A DNA stretch of 64,000 nucleotides from Dichetophora obliterata (GCA_963920525.1 OY986435.1:223250399-223314398), one strand, 5' to 3'; counted from the first letter of the stretch, positions 19,490 through 34,477 are shown. A program made the numbers and translations. The notes: a model not told the origin generated them from the sequence alone.

Positions 19490-21340
19490 ACTAGCTCGTG
19501 CGTTTGACATTCCATGCCAATGCTGGAATGCATTTTCATTGAGAAATTTTTATATGTGGGTATTTCTTGTATTTCGATGGTAACAAAGATTTTCATGGGA
19601 TTATCGTGGGATTTTATAATTGGTCTGACTTTTTTAAAGATTTATGTTGTTAAAAATAGGGACGATTTTGATGAATTGGATATGAGATAATTATAATTTA
19701 ATGATATATCTTATCAAAATTGCATATTTTCATATATGCATATATTAATATCATAAATAATCTATATATATAAAAAGCAAAACACTGTCTGTCTGTCTGT
19801 GTGAGGCCTATAGACTCCAAAACTACTGGACCGATTGATCTAAAATTTGGACAGTCGATTTGTTTCAGTTAGGTAATGGTTTAAGAAGAAAATGTTTGCC
19901 ACACCTCTTTTACCGCCCCCAAATCAATTAAAATGCTATATTTCACGCGGTATGGGTCGTATAAGACTAAAATGTAGTAATATAGCTTGTATGGTTACAA
20001 TCGGCAACTGCACTAAAAATGGGTTTCCACGCCCCCTTCTCCGCCCACAAATCAGTGAAAAAGCTATATTTCAGGCAGTTTTGGCCGTATAAGACTACAG
20101 TTTGGTATTTGAGTTTGTATGGTTACTTTCGGCAACTGTACTAAAAATAGGCGTGATCGCTATATAGCCACGCTCAATTTTGGTTTCGTGAGCTCATTTT
20201 GGACGCTGGGAAGATATCATGTAACATATTTTTAACGAATACATATGAAACTTTTGATAAAATGATAATTATCAATAAACCATAAACATATCAACCATAC
20301 CATAAAAACCTCAGGCTGCTTTAAATAATCAACTAGTAAATTAATTTCATCAATGCTCCTTTTCTTGGTGCAATTGGTACGCTTGGTGCATTTTGATGAA
20401 ACCTGTTTATGCAACATCCAAATGTATTGGATCGTGAAAACCCTTATTTTGTTAGTGTTAAGTGAAAAGGCCAAGAATATTTTGCTCGTGCTCTAATGTA
20501 CAGCCAAATGCACTGGATCGTGAATTCCGCTATTACTTCACATATTATGGGGATTTAAATACTTATAAATAGTAAAAAGCGTATAAATTTATCAGCCTTA
20601 TAAATTTGTATGGAGAAGCCTTTACAGAAACCACATAGTATATTTGCTCTTTGATTTAGGTGAGCAAACGAGGTGGCAAACTTATATGATAAAGCAGCTG
20701 TTTTTGTTTTTCGAAATTCAATTAATTTCTTATCAGAAGCCGGCAAAAAGCAGGAAGAGGTAAGAGTTTGTGAATTGGAACAAATTTAACAAATATTTAA
20801 TTCTCAAAATTTCAGAAATAATTTTGAAAATTACAACTTAACAACTTATTGACAACATATGCAGCATATGACAATAAAGTGCAGCTGACATATATGCTGC
20901 AAGTGCACAATCAATAAATGGTAATTATGCAACGCATAGTCACGTAGTCAAAATAAACCAATAAAAAAAGAATACAACGATTTTATTTTAATAAATTAAC
21001 CGCACTTGGCCAAACAATTTTACAACTTCACATCTGTTTGCCAAAACGTCAAATACATAGAAGAATACACAGAAATTAAAATGAAATAGATCTTCCATGT
21101 TTATCTATGTAGTCAGAGATGCATTTCTGTTTTTATCTGAGCATTGCCATGCGTTGCCATGTTGTGCATAATCAGATACACACAAATCCCACTAAACAGA
21201 TTTCGATGTGACGCTTGTTAAGCCATGCACTGCTATGCCATACGAGGCTAACTGGACCATAAGTCTTGCAAAGTTCGTTTTGACACTTGTATCGTAAAGT
21301 TTTTACAACGCAGACCAAAGTACGATCAACGGCTGACCGA
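19490..21340. other. Non-coding stretch with a dispersed repeat at 19770-20220
   Basis: At 19770-20220 there is a GTCTGTCTGTCTGTG tract, then CCAAAACTACTGGACCGATT, then two copies of a block with ATTTCA(C/G)GC(G/A)GT and CGTATAAGACTA (near 19938 and 20070). Such sequence is common in dispersed insect repeats but I cannot name the family. Minus-strand frames at 20232-20474 and 20555-20746 have no recognisable motif. Confidence 0.45.
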
Positions 21341-21345
21341 CCTAA

Positions 21346-21910
21346 CGCACCATGGCAGAGTAATGAGGTAGGGTAAGTAGCTTTGACAAGACCTATTGTT
21401 AATGTCAAAATCATAAAATATAGTGCTGCCATATCACGATTTCAAATCCTATGAAAAATCCATACTTTGTCTTGGTGTTTCTGATGAAATCCTTTACTAG
21501 CAATACTTCAAAACGGGGAAGTACAGGTTTTTTGTTTGAGGCAAGTTTGAAGCGGACTTATTCTGCAAAATATTTTTGTATGTTATAATCCGGCTTGAGC
21601 CTTTCATATAAATTAATTCTTGGTTTTATAAGCGTTTATTTGTAGTTTTCATAGAGAATTTTGTATGAAGTTACATATATTTTAATAACTTTTAAAATTA
21701 TAAACATGGCAAAGAGAAGTTAAGCAATTTGTCGGACAACGTGGAATAAAGACATTTAATCTTATTTACCCTTCATAAAATTTATTTTGCAAGTGTTTAT
21801 CCCAAAAATAACACTAATACAGAAAACTGGCATCTCTAAAACACACTTTGACGTTAACGATAGGTCTTGTCAAAGCTACTTACCCTACCTCATTATTCGC
21901 CATGTAACGC
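21346..21910. mobile_element. Foldback element, arms 21346-21411 and 21847-21910
   Basis: About 60-bp arms are nearly exact reverse complements. They contain AATGAGGTAGGGTAAGTAGC and TTTGACAAGACCTAT(T/C)G. The 435-bp interior is non-coding. No duplication could be told apart from the arms. Confidence 0.65.
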
Positions 21911-21999
21911 ACTATTGAGTTTTGGGCATTAAACATTTATTGCTATCATATTTTTGAAATAGAGCTTTTAAAACAAACATAACTTCAAATAGTTACAAA

Positions 22000-22761
22000 C
22001 AGTGATGCCGCAAGCGGTACAATCGTACCTTTTGAGGTACACTTTTACTACCGCCAGTACGAAAGTACACCTTTTTTCAAAAGGTACATTTTTTAATTTG
22101 GAAATTTTTCTTTTTTTAAAATTTTGTTTCTTTAGAAATTTTATATCTACATGCGTTACTAACCTTTACGTTCAGTTTGTAGGAGCCGCTAATTTCTATC
22201 TACTTCGTCTCTGGCTGTTCGTCCCAAGCTTCTCGCCTATAGCTTTACGAGATAGTTTTTGACAGAGATAGTTTTTGTTCACCAAATTTTTTTGATTATT
22301 TATAATTTTTTGATAATCGGAATCAGCTTGGAGGAGATTAAATTTGTTTTGATAATTAAAGATACGCATGGAAAAGTGATAGCACAAAGTTAGGTCTATT
22401 CGGAAATGCATTACAATTTGCAGTATGCGCATAACTGGCATTTTTCAAGAGCCCTAATTGCAGCGTAAATTTCTTTGATGCGAATTATGAGTGACGCTTG
22501 ATAGAAAAATTACATGTTAGAATGTTTGACGTTTGCAGTGCTGCAAAATTGACATTTATGAATACATTGCTTATGCTGCAAAAGCAGTTTGCTCATCTTG
22601 ATGCATTTCCGAAGAGAACCGTTATTAAACATTTACCCTTAGTAAAAAGTTAACAATTATTGTTTAGTACGATTTTGTTTAAAAAAGTACGATTTTAGTC
22701 AAAAAGGTACATTTTTCTCAATCAAAAAGGTACACTTAAAAAATCTCTCATGGCATCACTG
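22000..22761. mobile_element. 762-bp hAT-type MITE
   Basis: It begins CAGTGATGCC and ends GGCATCACTG (perfect 10-bp inverted ends). It is flanked by an exact 8-bp duplication GTTACAAA (21992-21999, 22762-22769). CAG ends plus 8 bp are the hAT signature. Subterminal GGTAC(A/C)TTTT blocks recur on both sides. Interior frames are not transposase. Confidence 0.85.
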
Positions 22762-22769
22762 GTTACAAA

Positions 22770-25548
22770 CTTTGACAAATATCCCAACTTGCGCACAAAC
22801 TCCTATATATACTTAACGTAACATACCAATTAAAGCTATCGCTACCAAAAAGTTTCACAAAAGAAGTAATGTCTCTTCCGAAGTATGCAAGTTATATGCT
22901 GGGCTTTATTTTAATTTTTATTGGCTCATTTTGATTAATAAACCCATTTAACAACATTCAGCCAATCAATAATGCCCATAAAATAACTTTCATTATTTGA
23001 AAAACCTAACCTTGATCTTACATAAATATATTCTGAAGTTTATTTTAACTCTGAATTTGGTGTTTTTTATTCATATATAATTTGAATGGATTAGCTTATT
23101 GATAAAGGCAGGCGACCAACAAAATTTATTTGAATTTTTTAGCTTCTTATCTTTTAACTTTTTAGCTTAATAAAATTCCTTACAATCTAGTGTCTTAAAC
23201 TTTGAAAGAACTGAAAATTATACTTGCAGATCCTGTACTCAGATCTTGAACTTAGGCTTTGAACTTCTAGAAATAAGAAAAAATAACAGAATTATGCTAA
23301 GATATTGAATAATTTTTTAATTTTGTTCATCCTTCATATGCCTAAGAAGTTACGGAACATAAGTGTAAGATAGCAAAAAAAAAAAATCCAAACCTTTAAT
23401 TCACACAACACAGTCTCTTTTTTGTAAAATAAATTTGACTTAATGAAGCCAAGAAAACAAAAACATTTGGACACACAGAGCTTAACCCATTAATGCCCAC
23501 TACCCGAACCCGTTGCGTTTTGCTTTTGAAATTTTCAGCATAAATTTGTATTAATATTAGACGGAAAACTTTGAAGTTAAAAAAAAATTCAAAGGATTTG
23601 AGCATGACGAAGCGTGTGATCATAAGCGCGTAAGTAGAGAAAAACATAAAAAAATTTGGAAAATTTTAAATTGGAAAATTTTCATTTCGTTACTTAGGCG
23701 TTAACCTAATGCACATCTTTAATTCTATATAATTTTTTTTTATGTTTATAAAACAAAATACTCACCTGAGTGGCATTTTTCACTTTTTTTTTTAAATACT
23801 GCATGAAATGGCGTGAAAAAGTTACGAAAAGGTCTTCAAATGTCAGTTTTACAATTTCTTTTTGGAAAATCATACTTTAGGCTTTCTCACACTGTTCAGT
23901 GGCGGGTCCAGAGAAAAATTTTGGGGGGTAGAACAAATTTTTTTAAATATTGTTTTGTATTTTTTATTTGAAGTAAAATAATATTTATTTATATTTTTTA
24001 CATAAATTAACACATAATATTATTTAATTACTTAATATTAAGGCTTGGTTTTTTATCATACTACAAACTTTACGGTGTATTACTCCATTCATAGTGTAAT
24101 TCTATTGTTTACAATTTTTCGACCACATTTTTTTACCACCCCCCCCCCCCCTATGATTTTTTGATGAAAACTAAATTGCTTAAAATGTTGTTATATTTTT
24201 GCAATGTGTTACAGCTATGGATTCAATTGGATTCAAAGCTATGTCGTATTGAATAAGCAACAACGCCAAAGCGGCACAGTAAAAATTATACTTTTCCTCT
24301 GAATAGTTGCAAATGCGTGCAAACAAAATAGGTATGTCAACATATTTGACGTTGCTCTCTGTGCGCAACTTTTTATTTTCTGTCTTTGCATTAGCCAAAG
24401 CAAATTTCAAAAGTACATAGTATCGATTTGGCTTATGGCTCATTCAAAGGGTATTGTAACATGTAAACTACAGTTTTTGTTTCGATCTGATTATATCAGT
24501 CTTCCCCAGTTTTTCCTTAAAAACCGGAGATTTTTAAAAAAATTATTTTATGAAATACCTTTTCATAATTATTCAAAATCGTAGTATCTTTTAAAGTATG
24601 AGCCAAATCATCTGATAATAGGATATTCTTGATGTTTACCTGAAAATCAAATGCGAATTTATTTAATATTGCAAAAATATTCATATTCATATTCATATTC
24701 AGAGATCAAATATTTTGAAAAGGATAGGAAAATATTTATTGAATAAATTAAAATAGCAAATTTATAAAATGTCTTTTTGAAATATTTTACCGTAATCCAG
24801 CTTTTTTTAACAATTATTTAAATATGCCTAAAGACTCGACTTTTTTTCATACAATATTATATATCGCAACATCGAATAAAGATATAATCGGTTGATAGTC
24901 GGAATCAGCGATCATAAATCTATTGAAATCGTCTACAATATTTAATCATATTAAACGACATGATGTTAAAGAACATTTTGATTTAGATAGATATTGACAT
25001 ATCGAGGCCAAATTTGTATAGATGATTTCTAACGTTATATTTATTGACTATTCCCATTAGTATTGCGATAAAATTAATTTTCAAAACTATGTTGTATTAA
25101 AACACCTTCCGCAGTTGGATGATGGGATCAAATCGTGAGGAAAGTTTCTATTATACATCATTACACTGATTATTTTCTACATATTCCATTTTTTAAAAAT
25201 CGTTAAAAAGTACCCTGTTTTTTGCTCTAAATTAAGTTTTTCAACTTCATTCAATAGTTTTTTCAGTGTAACCAAATTTTTTAAATTGGAATTGCAGTAG
25301 AAACTCTACATCTTTTTGCAAACACAGAAAAAAAAGTTAATGGTTATCTGAAAGCATGCTTATGAAGAAGAGGAAAAAAAGAGCAAAATATATAATACAA
25401 AAATATTATCTTTTATAGTAAAATATAAAAAAAACTGATTTTTTGAATAGCTTTTGAAGTTTTCTTTTTAAATTTTTTTTATAGCTAAATAAACGGGGGG
25501 CAACTGCCCCCTTCCCCCGCTTGCTACGCCAATTTCCTTGATTTCTTT
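22770..25548. other. AT-rich stretch with repeat fragments, no gene seen
   Basis: No coding match. A 100-bp block at 24118-24218 (CTATGATTTTTTGATGAAAA onward to GCAATGTGTTACAGCT) recurs at about 37753-37823, so it is a dispersed repeat. A (TTCATA)n tract lies at 24680-24703. C-rich 25495-25545 is an inverted relative of the element end at 5397-5430. CAGTGGCGGGTCCAG at 23897 resembles a hAT end but has no confirmed partner. Confidence 0.45.
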
Positions 25549-26560
25549 TAATGAATGTTATTGCTGTAGTACTGTTAACGACAAACTTAGTGCCTTCTTA
25601 ACTCCTATTAAATAACTCTTTGAAAAACATGTTCCTCTGCGTACTTATCTTGTGAAAAATGTGTCTTGTCCTTGGTTTTCCCAATATGTTCTCAATGCAA
25701 TTAAAAATAGAAATAAGTTACATGAATTATGGAGAAGAAACATATCACCTGCAAACTGGGAGCAGTATAGGTTAGCGAGAAACAAAGCTGTTTTAATAAC
25801 AAAGCAGTCTAAGGCTAGATACTTCTCAGCTAAGCTAAACCTATCCCTACCTTCAAAAACTTTCTGGGCTAATGTTAAAAAACTGGGGGTGTGTAATAAG
25901 AAAAACTCTGACTGCGAAATTGACCCTGAAACACTAAATAATTTTTTCTTAGAGAATTCTTCTCTAATGACTGATAATAATATGCATGTTAGTTGTGATA
26001 TGTCCAACCAGCAATCTTTTAATTTTGTGCCTGTTAATGAATTTGACTTAGGTAAATGTGTGTTGCTGTTGAAATCGAATGCGATGGGTGAAGACGAAAT
26101 TCCTATTAAGTTTATAAAAATCATATTACCTCGTATAATTAACCAGCTTACACACCTTATTAATTTCTCTTTTTCATCGTCATCTTTCCCGGACATGTGG
26201 AAAGTTGCTATTGTGTTACCTGTGGCAAAAAACCCAACCCTTCAGGGTCTACTGATTTCAAACCTATAAGCATTCTCTCACCTTTTGCAAAGATATGTGA
26301 AAAGCTAATGGCTCAACAAATAAATAGCTACATTCACGATAAAAGACTCTTATCCCCATTTCAGTCGGGTTTTCGGGCAGGACATGGGTGTTCCTCAGCT
26401 GTAGTAAAGGTGTTGGACGACAAAAGGTCGGAATATGATGCTGGTAACATGACATTGCTAGGCTTTTGATAAAGTAAACCATAAATGTCTGTGTAAAAAA
26501 CTCAGGCTTTTATTTTGTTTCGGTGAGAGTGCTGTTAACTTATTGTCTACACGGTTAGAA
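25549..26560 (+). pseudogene. LINE (Jockey-superfamily type) reverse transcriptase remnant
   Basis: The longest clear frame is 25652-26269, with NVSCPWFSQYVLNAIKNRNK at its start, KSNAMGEDEIPIKFIKIILP (RT fingers) and WKVAIVLPVAKNP. A frameshift near 26235 moves to STDFKPISILSPFAKICEKL, SPFQSGFRAGHGCSSAVV and GNMTLL. A second break then removes the catalytic LLDFSKAFD block, leaving only AFDKVNHK. The palm YADD box is absent; similarity ends near 26550. A stop also lies upstream at about 25610. Such RTs copy element RNA at a nicked target. This piece is 5'-truncated, shifted twice, and lacks key catalytic residues. Confidence 0.8.
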
Positions 26561-28612
<2,052 letters not shown>

Positions 28613-29997
28613 TTGTTCAACGTAACGAAGGATCTCTGCCATATCATGTCAGAAATATAGATACAACTAGCAATTATTAAAGCGATTGCGCACAGCTAGA
28701 TTAAACCTAGAAAGTCCTATTTGATTTGTGTTTATTTTAGAAAAATATGTATATTGAAACTACTTTTTTAAGAAATTTAAGATCTTGGGGGAAGGGGGAA
28801 TTTCCCTCTTTTTAGCCCCTCCCAGATCCGCACCTGCACTGTAGGAAGCAAAAACATTACAGTGGCTGCGCATTTTTGAGGAATTGTCAGTAATGGGTTA
28901 AGATACACGGTTACAATTAAGTACAGTTAATTTAACGGCGTCAGTAGCAGCGTCTGACAGTTGAACACTTAGCAGATGTTTTATGTGGCAATAGAATGTT
29001 TTGCTCGATTAAATGGTGACCGCTACGTGATCAGTTTTAGTGAGCGCTCCCATAATTGTACCATTCAGCAAATTTTAACACAGCAAAAGCATTCAGATGG
29101 AAGTTGACTTCGCTGAATGCGGCCACGCTCTCTATTTTGTTTCCTTTGTTTGACATCCGGTGATCGCCATAAGAACTGTCACTCTTACCTTGTAGTTATT
29201 GTATCTTGGCCTCAGGCTTAAATATTTAAAAAAATAAAAAAAATAAAACAAGTAAACTTAAATAGCTGACAAGTAAAAATTTGAAAATGGAAAATTTTCT
29301 CATTTGTTTTAAAATTAGTAAATATGTATATGGGCATTTCCACGTTCAAGTACGCCTTTGAGGTGCAAAAAAATAAAGAAAATTAAGAAAAAATTTTTTT
29401 TGTCTTTATTTTTCGATAGCATTTTCGTAGCAATATGTTTAATACAAAATCTAGGTTCCGAAGATTTTATGTTTTCAATATATTAGCAATAATCATGCGA
29501 TCTAGCACGCGACAAAAAATGGAACTCGTTTTCTACTTAATCTAGAGAAATGCAGAAATCTGCGTCAAATCTGAAAGCAATTAATTTTAAACTTAAATGG
29601 ATAAATGTATCCTTCTAATGATAGCTGTCATGTTGAAATGGTTAACAACGTTGTTTTTTTTTAAGCTTAAGTATGTATAATCTAGCACGCGACATATTTT
29701 TCCATTGCAATTTAATTGGGGAATTAAGTAATTAGGTAGTTAATTAATCATGTAATTTAGTAATTAAAAACAAACTAAATATATTTCCTTTCCCTGCATC
29801 AACCATATATTATCATTATCTTTAGCCAATGCCTTCCATTTTTTAACGACTTCAAAAAGGAGGAGGTTCTCAAGTTGGTTGGTTTCTTTGATTTTTTTTT
29901 AAATGTATGTTCATCGATATATGCTAAAGTACTTGCCCGATTGCCACAATTTTTTGTCAACAGATAGAGATAACAGACGTGGAGGTGCCCGTCTAAT
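28613..29997. other. Non-coding stretch with an old copy of the 373-bp MITE
   Basis: No gene recognised. C/G-rich 28788-28845 (ending CAGATCCGCACCTGCACTG) resembles a transposon end. The minus-strand MITE relative is listed separately. From about 29700 the DNA is plain AT-rich sequence leading into the satellite. Confidence 0.4.
28925..29128 (-). mobile_element. Old partial copy of the 373-bp GGCCGCATTCAGCG MITE
   Basis: The minus strand reads GGCCGCATTCAGCGAAGTCA, later GCTGAATGGTAC and GAGCGCTCACTAAAACTGAT, matching copies at 18015 and 34505 with many changes and a missing end. It shows that the family has been present for a long time. Confidence 0.7.
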
Positions 29998-30590
29998 CGG
30001 GCGGTATTCGACACAGGGGCGTGGCAATACAAGAAAAACTTTGTATAACGAATAATATTAACAATAGTGTACTGAAATTTAGTACAGGGGTAGGCACAAT
30101 TATTAAAAATTATGTTAAAAAAGTGGGCGTTATTCGATAAAGGGCGTGGCAATATTATAAAAACGCTGTAACTCGAATAATATTGACACTAGGGTACTGA
30201 AATTAAATGCAGGGGAAGGCTTAATTATGAAAATTTACTGTGAAGAAAGTGGGCGTTGTTGGAGAAAAGGGCGTGGCATTATAAGAAAAAGACCGTATCT
30301 CAGTTAATATGTACGCGAGGGTACTGGAAATTGGTACAGAGTTAGGAACAATTATTACAATTAATGGTAAAAAGTGGGCGTAATTCGATAAAGGGCATGG
30401 CAATATAATAAAAACGCTGTAACTCGAATAATATTGACATTAGGATACTGAAATTAGGTACAGGGGTAGGCATAGTTATGAAAATGTGCGGTCAAGAAAG
30501 TAGCAATCGTTGGACAAAAGGGCGTGGCAAGATAAGAAAAATACTGTATCTATGTTAATATTGACACTAGGATACTGGAAATTGGTACAG

Positions 30591-32626
30591 TGTAGTAAAT
30601 ATGATTTTTGGATCGCCATGTAATAATATTTTGGCGACAGGATCGCCACATAATTTTATTCGCGACATAGCATCGCCATGTAAGGGTTCGCGATTATTTA
30701 AAAAAGGACTCGCGAATTTACTATTAATATTTTTAAGGTTCTGCCTAATTGGTTGCCGGCGAAGTTCGCCACTGGCGCTATTTTTGTTTTTATTACATTT
30801 TCAGCCGTTCACTATAAAAAGTTCAGAGGCTAAAAAGTTTAAGTCGGCAGCTATTAAAGCTCATGACTTATTTAAAATGAATTAGAAGGCAGCTTGTTAG
30901 AAGCTCAAATCTAATTAACTTTATTTGAAATTTGTTCGTTCTTTTATAGTGTGTATAACGGTATTTTGTCTTAGAACTAGCTAACAATTGTTTTTGTATT
31001 TAAAAAGTAAACAAAATCATATGTTCTTAAATTAGTGTAAAAGTAATAGTAGAATATCGTATACATATTTGTAATTTAGTAATAGTAGTATAATGTGTGT
31101 GAGTGAGTAGACTTAGATTATTAGAAAACGTAAACATAATCATATGTTAATATATTTATGTAGGAGTGAAAGTAAAAATGTAATTTCATTTATTTTGTAT
31201 TCAGAAATATTAGTACATGTGTGTGAATGAAATAGATAGTAGGGCTTAGTATGAACACATGTTCTTATTGTTAGAATATTATCTTAGTATATTACAATAA
31301 AATAGAATAAGTTGATACGTACCGTAAAGGTGTGTATCTATTAACTATGTTTTATAATTGTTTGTTTTAGTATTTTATAATGTAGAAGTGTATACTAGGG
31401 CGTTTCACAAAAGACGTTTTTTCTGATTTTTCCAACTCTTGAAGCGGAATATTGAAGTTTGTGATTTAAGAGAATTTTGAAATTTTTTTTGGATTTTTTG
31501 AAGACGATTTTATCAAAAAAATGAGGTTATGGAGAAAAATTTTTAATATTAATTTTTGCTGGTGCTTTTTCTTCATAAAACTAAACAATTCTCTTCTTAA
31601 TGATCCGATCCCACGACAAAAAAATGATTGATGTGAAAAATTATTATATTAAGGACCACTTTGATAGTCTTAAAAGTACAAAATTATGTTTTTATAGATT
31701 TCAAACCTCAATAACTTTAAAAGTTTTCAACATTTTTTCAAGATGAAAAATGCGTTAGAAAGGTCTTTAAATTACCTTTCATTCGGTATATAGGTTTCTT
31801 TTCACTTGCGGGAGAAATATAAGAAAAAAATTTAAGTTTGAGAAAATTTTTTTTTATTTTTCAAATTTTATAAAAATTCATGAATTTTTTGTTGATACAT
31901 GTTTTCATGTTTCTTCCACATTTAATGTTTTATATATAGTGATTTTAGATACAAATTTAATTTTTAATTTTAATTTGTTCATTAAATAACATGAATTTGT
32001 TTTTTTAATATCTTTTGATTTTGTATGGAAATAAAAATATATTGATGAATTGAATTTTTGATATTTTTATTAAAACAATGTATATTAAATGTTTTTTTTT
32101 TTACTTAACCAAGAACGAAACTTAATGAAATTCTTTTAATTTTTATAAAATTTGAAAAATAAAAAAAATTTTTTCTTATATTTCTCCCACAAGTGAAAAG
32201 AAACCTATATACCGAATGAAAGGTAATTTAAAGACCTTTCTAACGCATTTTTCATCTTGAAAAAATGTTGAAAACTTTTAAAGTTATTGAGGTTTGAAAT
32301 CTATAAAAACATAATTTTGTACTTTTAAGACTATCAAAGTGGTCCTTAATATAATAATTTTTCACATCAATCATTTTTTTGTCGTGGGATCGGATCATTA
32401 AGAAGAGAATTGTTTAGTTTTATGAAGAAAAAGCACCAGCAAAAATTAATATTAAAAATTTTTTTCCATAACCTCATTTTTTTGATAAAATCGATTTCAG
32501 CGACCACGTACCCATCTTCAAAAAATCCAAAAAAATTTTCGAAATTCTCTTAAATCACAAACTTTAATATTCCGCTTCAAGAGTTGGAAATTTTTTTTTT
32601 TGAAACGCCCTAGTGTATACATTACA
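30591..32626 (+). mobile_element. Solo LTR (about 0.81 kb) interrupted by a hAT MITE
   Basis: It begins TGTAGTAAATATG and ends ATTACA (TG...CA). It is flanked by ACAG on both sides (30587-30590, 32627-32630). Removing it restores a complete 125-bp satellite monomer. Not counting the nested MITE and one copy of its duplication it is 811 bp. AATAAAATAGAATAAG near 31299 could be a polyadenylation signal. GGATCGCCA recurs three times near the 5' end, similar to the leader block at 12655-12745. A 4-bp duplication is usual for Ty3/gypsy integrase; strand is inferred from the poly-A signal. No internal gag-pol remains, so it arose by LTR-LTR recombination. Confidence 0.75.
31396..32612. mobile_element. 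1,217-bp palindromic hAT MITE inside the solo LTR
   Basis: Ends TAGGGCGTTTCA and TGAAACGCCCTA. Flanked by GTGTATAC on both sides (31388-31395, 32613-32620), an exact 8-bp duplication. The arms, about 31396-31880 and 32130-32612, are almost perfect complements over some 480 bp around a 250-bp AT-rich centre. The transcript of either strand would form a very long hairpin. No coding sequence. Confidence 0.88.
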
Positions 32627-32914
32627 ACAGGAATTGGAAGAATTATCACAAATTACGGTCAAAAAAGTGGGCGTTGTTCGACAAAGGCGTGGCTATATTA
32701 TAAAATCGCCGTAAGTCGAATAATATTGACACTAGGATATTGAAATTAGGTACAGGGGTAGGCATAATTACGAAAATTTATGGACAAGAAAGTGAGCGTT
32801 ACTGGACAAAAGGGCGTGGCAATATAAGAAAAATACTGTTTCTCAGTTAATGTTGACACTAGAGTACGAAAATTCGTTACAAGAATGGAAAAAATTGCTC
32901 TCTAAAAAAGAAGA

Positions 32915-33372
32915 AATAAAAACTTTTTAACAAAAAAAAAAAAAAACTTCAAAATAAAAAATAATTTCAAATTACTTTTTACATTAATCCTTGGTCAAAT
33001 TTGTTAATTTATTTATATATATTGTTAAATTGGAAATCTTATTACTATAGGTTTTTTCTTTTTTGTATTGTTATCATAAATATATTAATTTCTCCATGAA
33101 TATAAAACCTTTAAAGTTAGCGCTTATATACTCAGACTTTTATAAAATAAACGCTGCGGCTCTAAAGGTTTTATATTCATGGATAAATTAATATATCTAT
33201 GATAATAATACAAAAAAGAAAAAATTTATAGTAATAAGATTTCCAATTTAATATATATTAATAAATTAACAAATTTGACCAAGGATTAATGTAAAAAGTA
33301 ATTTAAAATTATTTTTTACTTTGTAGTGGTTTTGAAGTTGGTTTTTTTTTTTTGTTAAAAAGTTTTTAATAA
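32915..33372. mobile_element. Long palindrome, about 200-bp arms
   Basis: Arms about 32915-33112 and 33163-33372 are near-perfect complements (AAAACTTTTTAACAAAA outer ends; ACCTTTAAAG, CCATGAATATAAAACC inner). The 50-bp centre contains TCAGACTTTTATAAAATAAACGC. AT-rich and non-coding. Class unknown. Confidence 0.75.
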
Positions 33373-33690
33373 AACAAAAATGTTTATGAAAAATTTACTG
33401 AACATTTACGAAAAATAAAAACTACATTTGTGAAATTGTGCGGATGATTTGATCATTAGGGTTAATTAATTTATGTACAAATTGCTTAAATTAATAAAAT
33501 GAAAATGTTTCTCTTAGATAATATCATAAAATAATAAGTTTTTAATAAGTTTTAATTTTTTGGTCTCGGAAGACTTTCTTGTGGAAATGCCCCAAAGATT
33601 TAATTATTGATTTAAGCCAATTAAGTTGAACATTTAAAATTTTTTAGTTTAAAAAAATATTTTTATCTTGGAAAAATGTTTGACTTCGAC

Positions 33691-34477
33691 TAGAAGTGGG
33701 TGCACGAATCACATAGTGATTGAAACATTCAAAAAATCACGAATTACTCGTGAGCGTGCGTGATTAAATTTTCCTCGTGTGTAACTTAAATTTATTGGTG
33801 GCACGACTTGTTTATCTTGCTTTTTTAAATCTATGCAAAATTTTGTAATGATTTGGATTTACGATTTTTCTACAATTGCATACAAAATGCAACACTTCTA
33901 ATAAAGCGACAGCAACCAAGTTCGCTTTCTTTAATTATTCGCGAAACGTCAGCGACTACTTGAGGGAAATTTGGACTCAAAGAGGAAAGAAAATCCAGAT
34001 TGCGGGATAAAATTGATATCATTACTTTTTTAAAATAAAAACTTTGGATAAAACAATGCCTTCAAATAATACTTTTCACTAATTAAATTCAATGGATTTT
34101 AAGTGTATTAATATGTTAAAAAGTTTTAGTTTCAACTCAAATGATGGTCTGCGGTTTCCATCTAAAGATTAATCATTTTGCTGCAAACTAGTTAATGTAT
34201 TCATATAATTTTAATACGCAAGATGTATCTATGTAAGATACAAATTGAATTTACGTTTCTTATTTAAAAAACAGTAAATAAACTTTCATTAAAAACTTAG
34301 TAAGCGTGCCTATTTGTCAAAAAATGCCATCGTGATCGTGAGTCAAAAATTTTAATCGTGCACGTGCATGATTAGAAGAAAATAGATCGGAAACGAGCGT
34401 GATCGTGACTCAAAGACATAATTTTAATCGTGAGCATGCGTGATTGTGAGTCAAAATTACTCACGCGCCCATCTCTA
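33691..34477. mobile_element. 787-bp hAT-like MITE (TAGARRTGGG ends)
   Basis: The left end is TAGAAGTGGGTGCACGAATCAC; the right end, read on the minus strand, is TAGAGATGGGCGCGTGAGT. Flanks ACTTCGAC (33683-33690) and ATTTCAAC (34478-34485) match at 6 of 8 bases, consistent with an old 8-bp duplication. Subterminal CGTGATCGTGA(C/G)TCAAA blocks repeat near the right end. Non-coding. Confidence 0.65.

Larger units (their letters stand above)
29998..32890. repeat. 125-bp satellite, seven monomers, split by an LTR
   Basis: Monomers start near 29998, 30123, 30249, 30374, 30500, 32667 and 32792, i.e. 125-126 bp apart. Each carries GTGGGCG.T, then GGGCGTGGCAATAT, AATATTGACACTAGG.TACTG and GTACAG. 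Odd and even monomers alternate (CGCTGTAACTCGAATA against ACTGTATCTCAGTTAATA types), giving a 250-bp dimer. The fifth monomer is interrupted by the solo LTR at 30591-32626 and continues after it at the right phase. Confidence 0.85.

Noticed and set aside
24180..24443. Minus-strand 87-codon frame
   Set aside because: Its end lies in a dispersed repeat shared with 37.8 kb and no domain is recognisable.
25645..26196. Minus-strand 183-codon frame opposite the LINE
   Set aside because: The plus strand carries clear reverse transcriptase motifs; the minus frame is a shadow.
29332..33593. GGGCATTTCCAC and its complement 4.2 kb apart as transposon ends
   Set aside because: Only 12 bases match and no target duplication or internal gene supports it; the DNA between is explained by satellite, LTR and palindromes.
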